Shown here: positions 8,491 through 17,506 of the stretch, in pieces
Position numbering within the stretch: position 1 is the first letter of the stretch
Layout of the letters: each line of letters begins with the position of its first letter
NCBI GenBank assembly: GCA_016932335.1
Contig: JAFGCZ010000001.1
Coordinates: 113,714 to 177,713, forward strand
DNA from: Opitutales bacterium
GTDB lineage: Bacteria > Verrucomicrobiota > Verrucomicrobiia > Opitutales > Oceanipulchritudinaceae
Reading direction: 5' to 3'
DNA: 64,000 nucleotides
Translations under genes and position numbers: made by a program
Notes under the pieces: generated by a model
The model's input: only the letters and a program-made list of their open reading frames with translations
What the model was told of the DNA's origin: nothing
The model's database searches: none

Positions 8491-8644
8491 TCACTTGTAA
8501 TGTAGGCATTGCTTGTTTTTCACATGAATGAGCAATTTTTACAGTGTCTCTACCAATGGTAGTAGAACTTACAGAGGCTTCCGCCGAGCCGGGGATGCAA
8601 ACTGGCGGTTATTTATGTACGGCTTTGCCATGCAGGAGCCAGCC

Positions 8645-9175
8645 TTATCTTATTGAGTTTATTCTCCATTCCCGCCGTTCCATCCCGTAGATAGCGCAGC
8701 ACATGTCGTTTTTAGTGAATTCGCGGAGGAATTGCATTCCGTTCTTTTCGGCGACACGGCGTGAGGGGGTGTTTTGGTGGTGCATGTAGCTATAGACCTT
8801 TTCCACTTTCAGCTTTTCGAAGGCATACTCCATACAGGCTCGTGCGGCTTCGCTTGCATAGCCGCGTTTGCTATGCTGCGGTTTTATGTGGTAGCCCACT
8901 TCATGGACTTTGCCTTCGTCCACTTCCTGCATACTGATGCCGCAATCCCCTATACATTCACCGGTTTCCTTCAGGATAACGGCCCAAAGACCGAAGCCAT
9001 CGCGTTCATAGCTCTGTTGGCACCATTCGATCCATTGATGCACCTTTGCGGCATTCAGCGGTTCCGGGTAATACCGCATGGATTCAGGATCGGACAGTAC
9101 CTCGGCGAGGTCACTGGCATCGTCAAAGGTCAACTCCCGTAACTGGAGTCTATCTGTTTTCAAAATGTACTGCAT
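8645..9175 (-). CDS. GNAT N-acetyltransferase (RimJ/RimL type)
   Basis: Acetyl-CoA-dependent acetyltransferase, about 176 residues. It starts TDRLQLRELTFDDASDL, typical of the RimJ/RimL/SpeG branch. The acetyl-CoA-binding segment is HEVGYHIKPQHSKRGYASEAARACMEYAF (residues about 90-118), and SRRVAEKNGMQFL is the conserved C-terminal element. Acceptor unknown: ribosomal protein, small amine or antibiotic-like molecule are all possible. It is monocistronic and flanked by the orphan antitoxin; the pair could be a mobile cargo unit. Confidence 0.9.
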   Translation of the reverse strand: MQYILKTDRLQLRELTFDDASDLAEVLSDPESMRYYPEPLNAAKVHQWIEWCQQSYERDGFGLWAVILKETGECIGDCGISMQEVDEGKVHEVGYHIKPQHSKRGYASEAARACMEYAFEKLKVEKVYSYMHHQNTPSRRVAEKNGMQFLREFTKNDMCCAIYGMERREWRINSIR

Positions 9176-9202
9176 GACTGTCTTTCTTTATGATTAGGAT
9201 TC

Positions 9203-9268
9203 TATGGGAGCGAAGAATTCCTGGAATGCGGCCTCAAAGACCTCACCAAAGTGTCCGCTGCATTAGCT
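9203..9268 (+). pseudogene. Possible displaced trpF 3' end
   Basis: In the gap before the autotransporter, the frame from 9203 reads YGSEEFLECGLKDL, then TKVSAALAAG and a stop. The segment GLKDLTKVSAAL aligns with GIKDLEKVRGVL at the C-terminus of TrpF (7 of 12 identical). It has no start of its own beyond this short stretch. It may be the original 3' end of trpF separated by insertion of the relB/GNAT segment, or chance similarity. Confidence 0.25.
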
Positions 9269-9308
9269 GCTGGTTGATTCTTTAGGGAATTACAAATTTT
9301 AAGAAATA

Positions 9309-9342
9309 AACAGACCATGCACGGATGGGGCATGGTCTGTTT
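9309..9342 (-). terminator. Terminator of the autotransporter gene
   Basis: Arms cagaccatgc (9311-9320) and gcatggtctg (9330-9339) with a 9-base loop. On the minus strand the hairpin is followed by TTTATTTCTT, so it is oriented to end the autotransporter transcript about 70 bases after its stop codon. Confidence 0.8.
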
Positions 9343-9408
9343 GTAGAAGTATAAAGCAATTATTTCTAAGAAAGAAAATCTTACTGTTTAGATCTGAACG
9401 GTATGTAA

Positions 9409-12400
9409 CTAGAAGCTTACATGCAACGCAGTGCTGATGCGGTTGGATTTGTCATCGTAATTATTGTATTCAATGTGATCATAGCTCACATTGAACAGCG
9501 TTCGTTCTGTAATGAGAACGCCAAGGCTGCATCCAAGTCTTGTTGTATTGTCGGATAATTCGCGACTGGCTGTTGTAAAGCCATTACCATCCGAGAATTG
9601 CACATAGATGTCGTCCGCAGAGTTATCCAGTTCCGTTGAGTATTCTGCATGGATTTCCGGAATTAACATGATTTTGTTAACAGTAAAGTTGGCCCCTATC
9701 GATAATGCGATAGAGCCTTGCAGAGATTCATTTTGAGTTTGCTTAAAACTCATTTCCACTCCGCTTCTTTCATCTTCCGAATATGCATCTTCACTTAGTT
9801 TTGCCCATTTGACAGAAGCATAGGGACGGATCGTGAGGATTCCCCTGTTGTAATCATAACCTCCGCTGACGGCAGCGCTGGTACTGTCGGCTTTATGGTG
9901 ACTTTTTAAGTTCCCGCTCACCAGTGCCATTTCTCGTTCAGTATTAACTGTAATTGAACCGCGGCCAATGGAGGCAGTCGCATAAAACCCATTCTTATCC
10001 GGGTGTTGATCCCAGCTTCCGGTTAGGTAGAAATGGTTTCCACGTGCGTCAGAACCATCTTTACTGGAAGCGGTTTCGATTGTCTGTTTGTTCTTTCCAA
10101 AAGCAAGACCTGCTGACCAATTGCTGTTAACCATATAGTCAACACCCACCAGTGTTGTATGCGATTCAGAGTCATATGCAGGAATCTCTTTGAAGGAGGT
10201 CACGCTCTCATTATTATGGCTGTAGTTGAGCCACCCAATGTAGCGATTTTCTTTGGAGAAACAGATGTTTTTACTGTGGCGGATGAGGATGTCATCATTG
10301 TTGTGAAGATCCTGCATCACGGCATATCCTGTGGTCAGGTTGATTGCCGGGAAGAATTCTGAAACGGCAGCACCAATTTCGGCTGAAGTATCCATGAAAT
10401 CAATGGTATTCAGGATGTAGGCCAGATTGCCGCTGGCTGTAGTACGAACTTTATCCAGCGTATCAGCCATTTGCATTATACTGGCGCTCTTCACGAAATC
10501 AGAATAGCTGTGCCGCTCAATGTTTAGTTTAACGGAGCTGTTATCGTAAGAGAATGTGGAATTCTCGAACATTAGATAGAATCCATTTAAACTGTAGGAG
10601 GTAATATCGCTGTAGTCGAAGTCACCGGCTTCCACAAAGGCATAATCGCCGGAAGGTATGTAACCGGAAGCTGAAAAATTCACTTCTGCATTTCCCTCCA
10701 CATGTAAACTGCCGGTAACAACGATTTTATCGATGTCACCATCATTCATTTCTATATTAACGGTTACACCGTCATAGAAGTCGGCGTCACCATCAATATG
10801 GATTGTTCCCACAGAATTTCCGGGAGATAGGATCGTGTTGCTGGCACTGATATCGCCAACATAAGTGCCGTTTCCCTGCAACGTACTATTTTCAAAGTAG
10901 CTGTAGTTTTCAGTAATGATTGATCCATTGTTTGTGACAACGGAGTCTATAAAATCATTGTAATAGCCCGTGATGGTTCCACTGTTTAGAAGAGTGGAAT
11001 CGGTTATATATACGCCTTCAGTCTTATTGTTGTCTGCCAACGCTGAAATGGTACCACTGTTTATGATATTGGTTTTTATTGCATATATGCCATAGGCAGT
11101 GCCTCTGGTTGATTTTGCCGTTATCGTACCGCTGTTGGTGAAACTTTCGCACGTATCAATGTAGGCGGCTATGCTGTATCCCAAATTGGATTCGGATGAA
11201 ATGTCGCCTTCGTTGATTGCATTGCCAACGTCGTTCGCAGACAGACCAATGGAGTAGTAATAGCCTATTGAGTCAATCAAACCTGTGTTGGTCACGGAAG
11301 CCGCATCGTTAATATGGACTCCATAAGCTTTGCCATAATTTACTTCTGATTTAATAGTCCCTGTATTACTGAAAACGCCTGTCTTATCATAAGATAAGAA
11401 ACGGGCACCATAAGCGCTTGCTAATTCCCTTCCAAGTGCAACAGCAGATACTTCTCCGGTATTCGTTAAGCTGTGTCCCTGACTTAACATTCCGTATGCG
11501 GTTGAAATTCCGTTTCTGGCATTACAGCCCACATAAATACTACCGTTGTTCTCCACAGAGGCATTGTCGCCGGCCCACAATGTAATACCCTTTGCTACAG
11601 CATCGCCATCTGCTGCTTCCTGGATAATGGTGATGTCCGCATTATTTGTAATGCTGGCGTCATTACCGCCCCATTCATAGATCCCATTTTCGGTATATGA
11701 ACCGATGTCATTCTCTTCAACAGAGACAATATTCTCATCATTTACAAGGGTGAAGTTCTCTCCCGTCCAGTCGCCATAGACTAAATACGTCGCCGAAGTG
11801 GAAACGTTAGAGGAGTTATAGGACATATGCATGTAGCCCTCTTCACCCCAGGCAGATCCCCAGGAGTTACGCAAAATCCAGGAACCATTGGTTCCCTTAC
11901 TGTTATCCCAGCCTACGAGTGCTACCGAATGGTTTGCAATGGAGCGATAATCTACGATTCCTTGGTAGCCTTGCATTGTATATTGATTGAACGCGTCGTC
12001 GCCCGCTTCATATCCGGAAAAAGCATCTGTGGCTAAGATACCAACATCCAGTGCTCCAATGTTTTGGATAACGTACTTCATTGTTTGTACGTCATAGGAT
12101 GCCACGCGGTGCCAGCTGGAGAATGTCACTGTTTCAGCATCCGTGTGATAGTTGCCTTCACCCGGGTCGGTAATCACGTAAGGAAATTCTGAGTCGTCAA
12201 TAATTCCATAATCGACCAGAGCCTGAAGCTCATCGTAATCGTAATTAGCGCCTTCACCGCCGAATCCATCGTAAAATTGTCCCAAATACCAGATAATGTA
12301 AGATTCGGAGAAATTGGCACTGTTCTCATTGTATAAGCCCATTGCTCGATTATAGGTACTTTCTGCGGCTGCAGTAGCACCGAATGAGTAGCAGGCACCA

Positions 12401-12558
12401 AAATTACCTTGGTTCTGCACCGGACTCAGATAGTTGTACCCGTTTACATCTCTTAAATCAAAGCTGGATGCCAGCTCTTCTGTGTATTGAGCATTGGCTA
12501 TGCCTGCAAAGACTGCAAGTCCACATCCAATTGTTGATTTGCTAATGAATTGTTTCAT
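9409..12558 (-). CDS. Autotransporter with papain-type cysteine protease passenger
   Basis: Start chosen at the ATG at 12558, which gives a clean signal peptide (MKQFISKSTIGCGLAVFAGIANA); an in-frame start at 12609 would add 17 residues. The protein has 1049 residues. Residues about 30-265 are a C1A (papain) protease: QNQGNFGACYSF holds the oxyanion Gln50 and catalytic Cys56, NHSVALVGWD the His, and RNSWGSAWGEEGY the Asn. No propeptide precedes it. Residues about 300-590 contain roughly ten degenerate N-[ST/N]-x-G-x-I repeats (NSGTITAKS, NTGLIDSIG, NNGSIYVG), typical of a beta-helix passenger. The last 280 or so residues are an autotransporter beta-barrel ending in a terminal Phe (ALHVSF). 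Base composition is more AT-rich than the neighbours. Confidence 0.9.
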   Translation of the reverse strand: MKQFISKSTIGCGLAVFAGIANAQYTEELASSFDLRDVNGYNYLSPVQNQGNFGACYSFGATAAAESTYNRAMGLYNENSANFSESYIIWYLGQFYDGFGGEGANYDYDELQALVDYGIIDDSEFPYVITDPGEGNYHTDAETVTFSSWHRVASYDVQTMKYVIQNIGALDVGILATDAFSGYEAGDDAFNQYTMQGYQGIVDYRSIANHSVALVGWDNSKGTNGSWILRNSWGSAWGEEGYMHMSYNSSNVSTSATYLVYGDWTGENFTLVNDENIVSVEENDIGSYTENGIYEWGGNDASITNNADITIIQEAADGDAVAKGITLWAGDNASVENNGSIYVGCNARNGISTAYGMLSQGHSLTNTGEVSAVALGRELASAYGARFLSYDKTGVFSNTGTIKSEVNYGKAYGVHINDAASVTNTGLIDSIGYYYSIGLSANDVGNAINEGDISSESNLGYSIAAYIDTCESFTNSGTITAKSTRGTAYGIYAIKTNIINSGTISALADNNKTEGVYITDSTLLNSGTITGYYNDFIDSVVTNNGSIITENYSYFENSTLQGNGTYVGDISASNTILSPGNSVGTIHIDGDADFYDGVTVNIEMNDGDIDKIVVTGSLHVEGNAEVNFSASGYIPSGDYAFVEAGDFDYSDITSYSLNGFYLMFENSTFSYDNSSVKLNIERHSYSDFVKSASIMQMADTLDKVRTTASGNLAYILNTIDFMDTSAEIGAAVSEFFPAINLTTGYAVMQDLHNNDDILIRHSKNICFSKENRYIGWLNYSHNNESVTSFKEIPAYDSESHTTLVGVDYMVNSNWSAGLAFGKNKQTIETASSKDGSDARGNHFYLTGSWDQHPDKNGFYATASIGRGSITVNTEREMALVSGNLKSHHKADSTSAAVSGGYDYNRGILTIRPYASVKWAKLSEDAYSEDERSGVEMSFKQTQNESLQGSIALSIGANFTVNKIMLIPEIHAEYSTELDNSADDIYVQFSDGNGFTTASRELSDNTTRLGCSLGVLITERTLFNVSYDHIEYNNYDDKSNRISTALHVSF

Positions 12559-12926
12559 TTTGTACTGTGGTTTTGTTATAAGACAGAATTGCTTTATTGC
12601 TATAGGCAATGCTGGGCATGGTATGGTTTTGAGATGAATATAGTTGGGAACTAAGCCATGGACAGCATGAAATGGGTAATATCATTTAATACTGTTTAGA
12701 AATATATTCATAATATTTTGTAAATAACTATAATTAAGAATAATTTTATACGCAAACGAAATTTATATATCTTTATTTTTTTTAAGTCGCTTTTTGAACG
12801 CTTGATCTTCAATTCGCCGTTGACCTGTATTGGTGTTATACATTTAAATCGCCTGTAAGAAAGTCGTGTTCAGCAATCGCTGGTTCACCACTTTTGACTA
12901 CACTCCACCCCGTATACCCCTATACT
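12559..12926. promoter_or_regulatory. AT-rich divergent promoter region
   Basis: Gene-free stretch between the divergent autotransporter and GH43 genes. The centre (about 12670-12790) is very AT-rich with runs of T and A. A possible plus-strand promoter is TTGACC (12820-12825), a 17-base spacer and TTTAAA (12843-12848). No confident minus-strand promoter could be chosen within the AT-rich block. Confidence 0.35.
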
Positions 12927-14858
12927 ATGAAAAGACTGGTTTCCTATGTCCTTTGCCTTTTTGTGACCCTTCCGTTGCTCCTTAATGCTGATGTTGACCA
13001 GAAACAGTGGCTGAATCCCATTCTGGAACAGCGTGCGGATCCTTTTGTTGTATTGCATGATGATGGCTATTATTACTGCACAGCCACCGTTCCTGAGTAT
13101 GATCGTATTGAGCTGAGGCGTGCTAGGACTTTGGGCGATTTGACCAATGCGGAAGCCAGTGTGGTTTGGCGCCGACACTCAGAAGGTCCAATGGGGCACC
13201 ACATTTGGGCCCCGGAACTCCATTTTATTGATGGAAAATGGTACCTGTATTTTGCTGCGGGGCGGGCCGATGCTATTTGGGATATCCGTATGTATGTGTT
13301 GGAAAATGCCTCTGCCAATCCCATGGAAGGTGAATGGATCGAAAAGGGGCAAATCCACCCTAACTGGGAGTCGTTTTCGCTGGATGCAACCACCTTCGAA
13401 AACAAGGGCATCCGTTATCTGGTTTGGGCCCAGAGTGTTCCTCCTGAAAACGGTACCAATCTATACATTGCGCGTATGGATACTCCCTGGTCCATATCAG
13501 GAGAGCAGGTCTGTCTTTCCCGTCCGGAGTTACCCTGGGAAAAGCAGGGCCATAATGTTAATGAGGGGCCGGCGTTTGTCCGTCGAGGGACTAATCTCTT
13601 TTTGACTTATTCGGCCAGTGCCACTGATGCGAACTATTGTATGGGGCTTTTGCGTGCCGATGAGAATGCGGATCTTCTCGATCCTGCTTCCTGGCATAAA
13701 TCCCCCGAGCCGGTGTTTCAGAGTAACAGGGCTGCAAGTCAGTTTGGCCCCGGACACAACTCGTTTACCACCAGTCCCGACGGAAAGACCACCATTATGG
13801 TCTATCATGCCCGTAACTACGAGTATATTGCCGGTGAACCATTGAATAATCCCGATCGGACCATGCGGGCTCAAGTGATTTCCTGGTCGGAAGAAGGCGA
13901 ACCGCTGTTTGGCACCCCGCTTCCCGATGACACGCCCACGGTACACCACACCGGCGGCAACCCGATCATTACGGCCCATTTTACGGCAGATCCGGCGGCA
14001 TTGGTTTATAACAAACGGGTTTACCTTTACACAGGCCACGATATTGCCCCGGACAACAATTCCAGCTACCGTATGAGCGACTGGCTTTGTTTCTCCTCCT
14101 CCAACATGGTGGATTGGGAGGAGCACGGCTCTCCGCTTCAGGTGAGTGATTTTTCCTGGGCCAAGGCCGATGCCTGGGCTGGCCAGGTGATTGAGCGCGA
14201 CGGGCGTTTCTACTGGTATGCCGCGGTAGAGCATGCCACCGGCGGCAAGGCTATTGGTGTGGCCATTGCCGACAGCCCCACAGGGCCTTTTCAGGACGCC
14301 ATTGGTGCGGCCCTCGTGGAAAACTCCATGACCACGGCGGCGAGCATCTGGTGGGATGATATCGACCCCACCGTCTGGATTGATGACGATGGGCAGGCTT
14401 ATCTTTTCTGGGGAAACCAGAAGTGCTACTACGCCAAGCTCAAGCGCAACATGATTGAGTTTGACGGCGACATCCATGTGGTTCCCGATGAACAGGTTCC
14501 TGCCTTTACGGAAGCTCCCTGGATCCATAAACGGGGAGATACCTACTACATTTCCTATGCAACAGGCTTTCCCGAGCGCATTGCCTATTCCATGTCAAAA
14601 AGTCTAGAAGGTCCCTGGGCGCCGCAGGGCTTGCTCAGCGAAGGGGCGGCAAACAGCAATACCATTCATCAAGCGATCATTGAATTTCGCGGTCAATGGT
14701 ACTTTATCTACCACAATGGTATGGTGCAGCATCCCGCCGTTGGTGGCAGCTACCGCCGTTCCGTCTGCATTGAGCCTCTCCATTACAACGCCGACGGTAC
14801 GATGCAGCGCGTCATTCAGACGAGCAAAGGTGTCAACGTGTCTGCCTTGGAGGATTGA
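12927..14858 (+). CDS. Tandem GH43 glycoside hydrolase, secreted
   Basis: Start taken at the ATG at 12927, giving signal peptide MKRLVSYVLCLFVTLPLLLNA; 643 residues. Two five-bladed beta-propeller GH43 modules are in tandem. Module 1 (about 25-345) has RADPFVVLHDDGYYY for the catalytic base Asp and HHIWAPELHFIDGKWYLYFAAG for the general acid Glu. Module 2 (about 355-643) has TADPAALVYNKRVYLYTG, DDIDPTVWIDDDGQAYLFWGN and FTEAPWIHKRGDTYYISYA. Such enzymes release arabinose or xylose from plant or algal polysaccharides. No polysaccharide-utilisation partners (TonB receptor, sulfatase) adjoin it. Confidence 0.92.
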   Translation: MKRLVSYVLCLFVTLPLLLNADVDQKQWLNPILEQRADPFVVLHDDGYYYCTATVPEYDRIELRRARTLGDLTNAEASVVWRRHSEGPMGHHIWAPELHFIDGKWYLYFAAGRADAIWDIRMYVLENASANPMEGEWIEKGQIHPNWESFSLDATTFENKGIRYLVWAQSVPPENGTNLYIARMDTPWSISGEQVCLSRPELPWEKQGHNVNEGPAFVRRGTNLFLTYSASATDANYCMGLLRADENADLLDPASWHKSPEPVFQSNRAASQFGPGHNSFTTSPDGKTTIMVYHARNYEYIAGEPLNNPDRTMRAQVISWSEEGEPLFGTPLPDDTPTVHHTGGNPIITAHFTADPAALVYNKRVYLYTGHDIAPDNNSSYRMSDWLCFSSSNMVDWEEHGSPLQVSDFSWAKADAWAGQVIERDGRFYWYAAVEHATGGKAIGVAIADSPTGPFQDAIGAALVENSMTTAASIWWDDIDPTVWIDDDGQAYLFWGNQKCYYAKLKRNMIEFDGDIHVVPDEQVPAFTEAPWIHKRGDTYYISYATGFPERIAYSMSKSLEGPWAPQGLLSEGAANSNTIHQAIIEFRGQWYFIYHNGMVQHPAVGGSYRRSVCIEPLHYNADGTMQRVIQTSKGVNVSALED

Positions 14859-14876
14859 TTTCTACTTGTTAACTAT

Positions 14877-15794
14877 CTACTTTTCGAAAGAAGCGCAAAA
14901 AGCATACAGTTCAGCACAAAAAGAGTCACCCTGTTCCAGCCAACTGTAATGTCCACTTTTGTTTATGAAAACCAGTGTGGATGTTTTTAGTGCATTATGA
15001 GCCTCATAAGCAACGCCGGCACCGATGGGATCCTGCCGCCCCTGGATAATGAGGACGGGCTTGGAGAAGTCTTTCAGGCCTTCGCGGCAGTCAAAATGAG
15101 AGTCGAACAGATCTTTAAAAACAAGTGAGTTTATCTCTGGATTTCCACCATGAGCAAGGCGTGCCGCTACTTGAGGAACATAACTTTTATCGTAAAGATA
15201 GGCAGAGGCTAAGCATTTTGCTCTGTTGTATTTTGCCTCTTCAGTCGGGTTCTCTGCATTAACCAGAGAGTCCCAGTATTGGAATTCGTCCCGTTCGTTT
15301 TGGCTTAAATGCATCTGCAGATTTTCTCTGAAATATTGCAACAGTCCGAGATCAATTCCTCCAGAGCTGGATAGAATCAGTGCCGTAATCGAATTTGGAT
15401 ATTTGCAGGCATAGTATTCTCCCAAGAATCCTCCGAAAGAATGCCCTAGTACAATCCATTGATCATAATCGAGGTGTTTTCTGAGTGCTTCCATGTCTTC
15501 CACCATCAGATCCATTGTGATGGTGCTCTCATCAATTTTGTTCAGCGCAGATTCCCCTGTTCCTCTCTGGTCAAAGAGGATCGTGGTATGTTTATCCGAG
15601 AGTAATTCTGCCAGATGCTGAAATCCGTTACAGTCCAGTCCAGGACCTCCATTAATGATGAGTATTGGACTTCCCGCTCCACATGTTTTGTAGTGTATGA
15701 CTCCATCATCAGTTTTCATGAAGCTGGATTGTTGGGCAATAGCGCTCGCCTGTACCATAACTAAAACCAAGAGATATTTAATAAAGTTATTCAA
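14877..15794 (-). CDS. Secreted alpha/beta hydrolase, proline iminopeptidase-like
   Basis: 305 residues with an N-terminal signal peptide (MNNFIKYLLVLVMVQASAIA). Motifs of the S33 / proline iminopeptidase branch are ILIINGGPGLD (oxyanion hole), ILFDQRGTGES, the nucleophile elbow VLGHSFGGFLGEY, a late Asp in LIIQGRQDPIGAG, and His in INKSGHYSWLEQ. It could be a prolyl aminopeptidase or a general esterase. Convergent with the GH43 gene, with only 18 bases between stop codons. Confidence 0.88.
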   Translation of the reverse strand: MNNFIKYLLVLVMVQASAIAQQSSFMKTDDGVIHYKTCGAGSPILIINGGPGLDCNGFQHLAELLSDKHTTILFDQRGTGESALNKIDESTITMDLMVEDMEALRKHLDYDQWIVLGHSFGGFLGEYYACKYPNSITALILSSSGGIDLGLLQYFRENLQMHLSQNERDEFQYWDSLVNAENPTEEAKYNRAKCLASAYLYDKSYVPQVAARLAHGGNPEINSLVFKDLFDSHFDCREGLKDFSKPVLIIQGRQDPIGAGVAYEAHNALKTSTLVFINKSGHYSWLEQGDSFCAELYAFCASFEK

Positions 15795-15939
15795 CCCGGA
15801 TATTCAATTCTCTGCTGTTTATCTAGTGACTTAGGTTTCTGTTGGGGCGTTTAAAAACGTTATGTTCCTCTTTATATGTTTATTGCGATGAAATCAATGG
15901 GATTGTTCTGCAATCTGATCGCAAGGTTATGGCTTCCAT

Positions 15940-17220
15940 TCATCGGATGGAGGTTATGGCATCGACAATCAGTTGGGCTGTTTTCTCGATACCGAAATGC
16001 GAGCTGTCCAAGGTAATGTCGTAGTTGTCGGTGGCCCCGCGTTCCTTGCCGGTGAAGTGTCGGCAGTAGTTTGCCCGGTCATGGTCTATGCGGTCGAGTT
16101 CTTCTCCGGCATTCTCTGGGCGAGCTCCATAGGTTTCTACAAAACGTTTTTCTCGGAACTGCTTGTCCGCGTGGATGAAAACTCGGAAGCAATTTGGATT
16201 GTCTTTGAGGATGAAATCAGCGCAACGGCCGACGATTACACTGGGTTCTTTGTGGCTGATTTCACGGATGATTTTGCTTTGTACGAGAAAGAGCACATCA
16301 AGAGGCGGCTTTTGTTCTTCCACGTAGGCATAATTCTGCTCGTATAGGCTAAAAAGGAGTTCGTTGGCCAGGCGTTGTTCGTGTTCCTGAATATACTCGG
16401 AGGTGAAGCCGCTCTCTTCCGCCGTCATTTGCAGCAATTCCCGATCGTAAAAATGGAGATTCAGCTTTTGCGCTACAAGCCTGCCAATCTCGCGCCCGCC
16501 ACTGCCGAACTCTCGGGAAATGGTAATCACCGTGTGCTGCAGGCCGGAACCCTGCTCTGTATCTGTGGTCTCTGCCGGTTCGGTTCCCAGCCATCGGCCG
16601 AGGAAGGGCAGCTTTTTACTGAAATAGCGCGCCAGATAGCCAACGAGCAGTGCGGCAATAATGGTACCCTCACGAATCCCAATCAAATGGTGTAAAAAGA
16701 TATAGGAGCTGATTAGGCCGCCCATAACCATGCTGCAGTCCACGCAGATTTTGGACTTTCCAAATTCTATGCCAAAGGTGTCGGCAATGGCTATTGCCAG
16801 CCCCTCACCGGCCAGATAGGTGATCTTTGCTTTTACCTCCAGATACACGGAAAAACCGATGACAACACAGCTGGAAAGACAAATGATTACTTGCCAAAAG
16901 TAGGTGCTTGGTGCCAGCCCATCGACTAGGTAAAGGGCAACATCGGTAAAGAAGCCGAAGAGAATAACCACCGGAAGCTGGATCAGTTGTAACGGATCAT
17001 AGTTTTTCCGTTTGACGGCAATTTGCAGCACAATCAATAGGACATTAAAAATCATGGTCGTTTGCCCCATGCTTAGGGGAAAACGTTCGCTGTAGATGTA
17101 GGGAATGCAGGAAATAGGGGAGACTCCGAGACTGGCTTTAACCGACAGAGCCACTCCAAAGGCCATCGTAAAAAGGCCTGCAATTAATGTGATACAGCGA
17201 ATGATTAAGTTTTTACTCAT
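15940..17220 (-). CDS. YczE/YitT-like membrane protein fused to cytidylate kinase-like domain
   Basis: 426 residues, two modules. Residues about 1-205 are a multi-span membrane domain with features of the YczE/DUF6198 group: GVALSVKASLGVSPISCIPY, MGQTTMIFNVLLIVLQ, and VILFGFFTDVALYLVD. After a Thr/Glu-rich linker, residues about 228-426 are a cytidylate-kinase-like domain: TVITISREFGSGGREIGRLVAQKLNLHFYDRELL is its P-loop region and PSVIVGRCADFIL a conserved core segment. The usual reaction (CMP/dCMP phosphorylation) is inferred only from family. The nucleotide-binding end would be cytoplasmic. The function of such fusions is not known to me. Confidence 0.85.
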   Translation of the reverse strand: MSKNLIIRCITLIAGLFTMAFGVALSVKASLGVSPISCIPYIYSERFPLSMGQTTMIFNVLLIVLQIAVKRKNYDPLQLIQLPVVILFGFFTDVALYLVDGLAPSTYFWQVIICLSSCVVIGFSVYLEVKAKITYLAGEGLAIAIADTFGIEFGKSKICVDCSMVMGGLISSYIFLHHLIGIREGTIIAALLVGYLARYFSKKLPFLGRWLGTEPAETTDTEQGSGLQHTVITISREFGSGGREIGRLVAQKLNLHFYDRELLQMTAEESGFTSEYIQEHEQRLANELLFSLYEQNYAYVEEQKPPLDVLFLVQSKIIREISHKEPSVIVGRCADFILKDNPNCFRVFIHADKQFREKRFVETYGARPENAGEELDRIDHDRANYCRHFTGKERGATDNYDITLDSSHFGIEKTAQLIVDAITSIR

Positions 17221-17506
17221 GATACGTTCTCTCGAAGCATCGAAAACCTGCGCGAGGATTCCGGTGCTGTTTCTTGCCCTGAATAGCTCGGCGGCTGTAG
17301 TGTATGGTCGGGAGAGATACTCTGAAGTATCCCTTCAGGAGACAGTGTGCAGTCGCATGTAAGCCTAAGTAGAGACTCCTCTGTTTCTTGAATGTCAATT
17401 TATTATTCAGGCGCGGTTTACATTTAAGAGGCTGTTATCTGAATGCATGTAGGCCGGCTTATAGGTGTTGCACTGTCTGTAACGGGCAGTTAAGGTCTAC
17501 CTTTTT

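Noticed and set aside
8528-8656. 42-codon frame after the antitoxin as a possible toxin
   Set aside because: It has an ATG and stop, but is far shorter than RelE/YafQ toxins, shows no family motif and overlaps the end of the GNAT gene.
13530-14528. 332-codon frame antisense to the GH43 gene
   Set aside because: Shadow of a well supported glycosidase gene.
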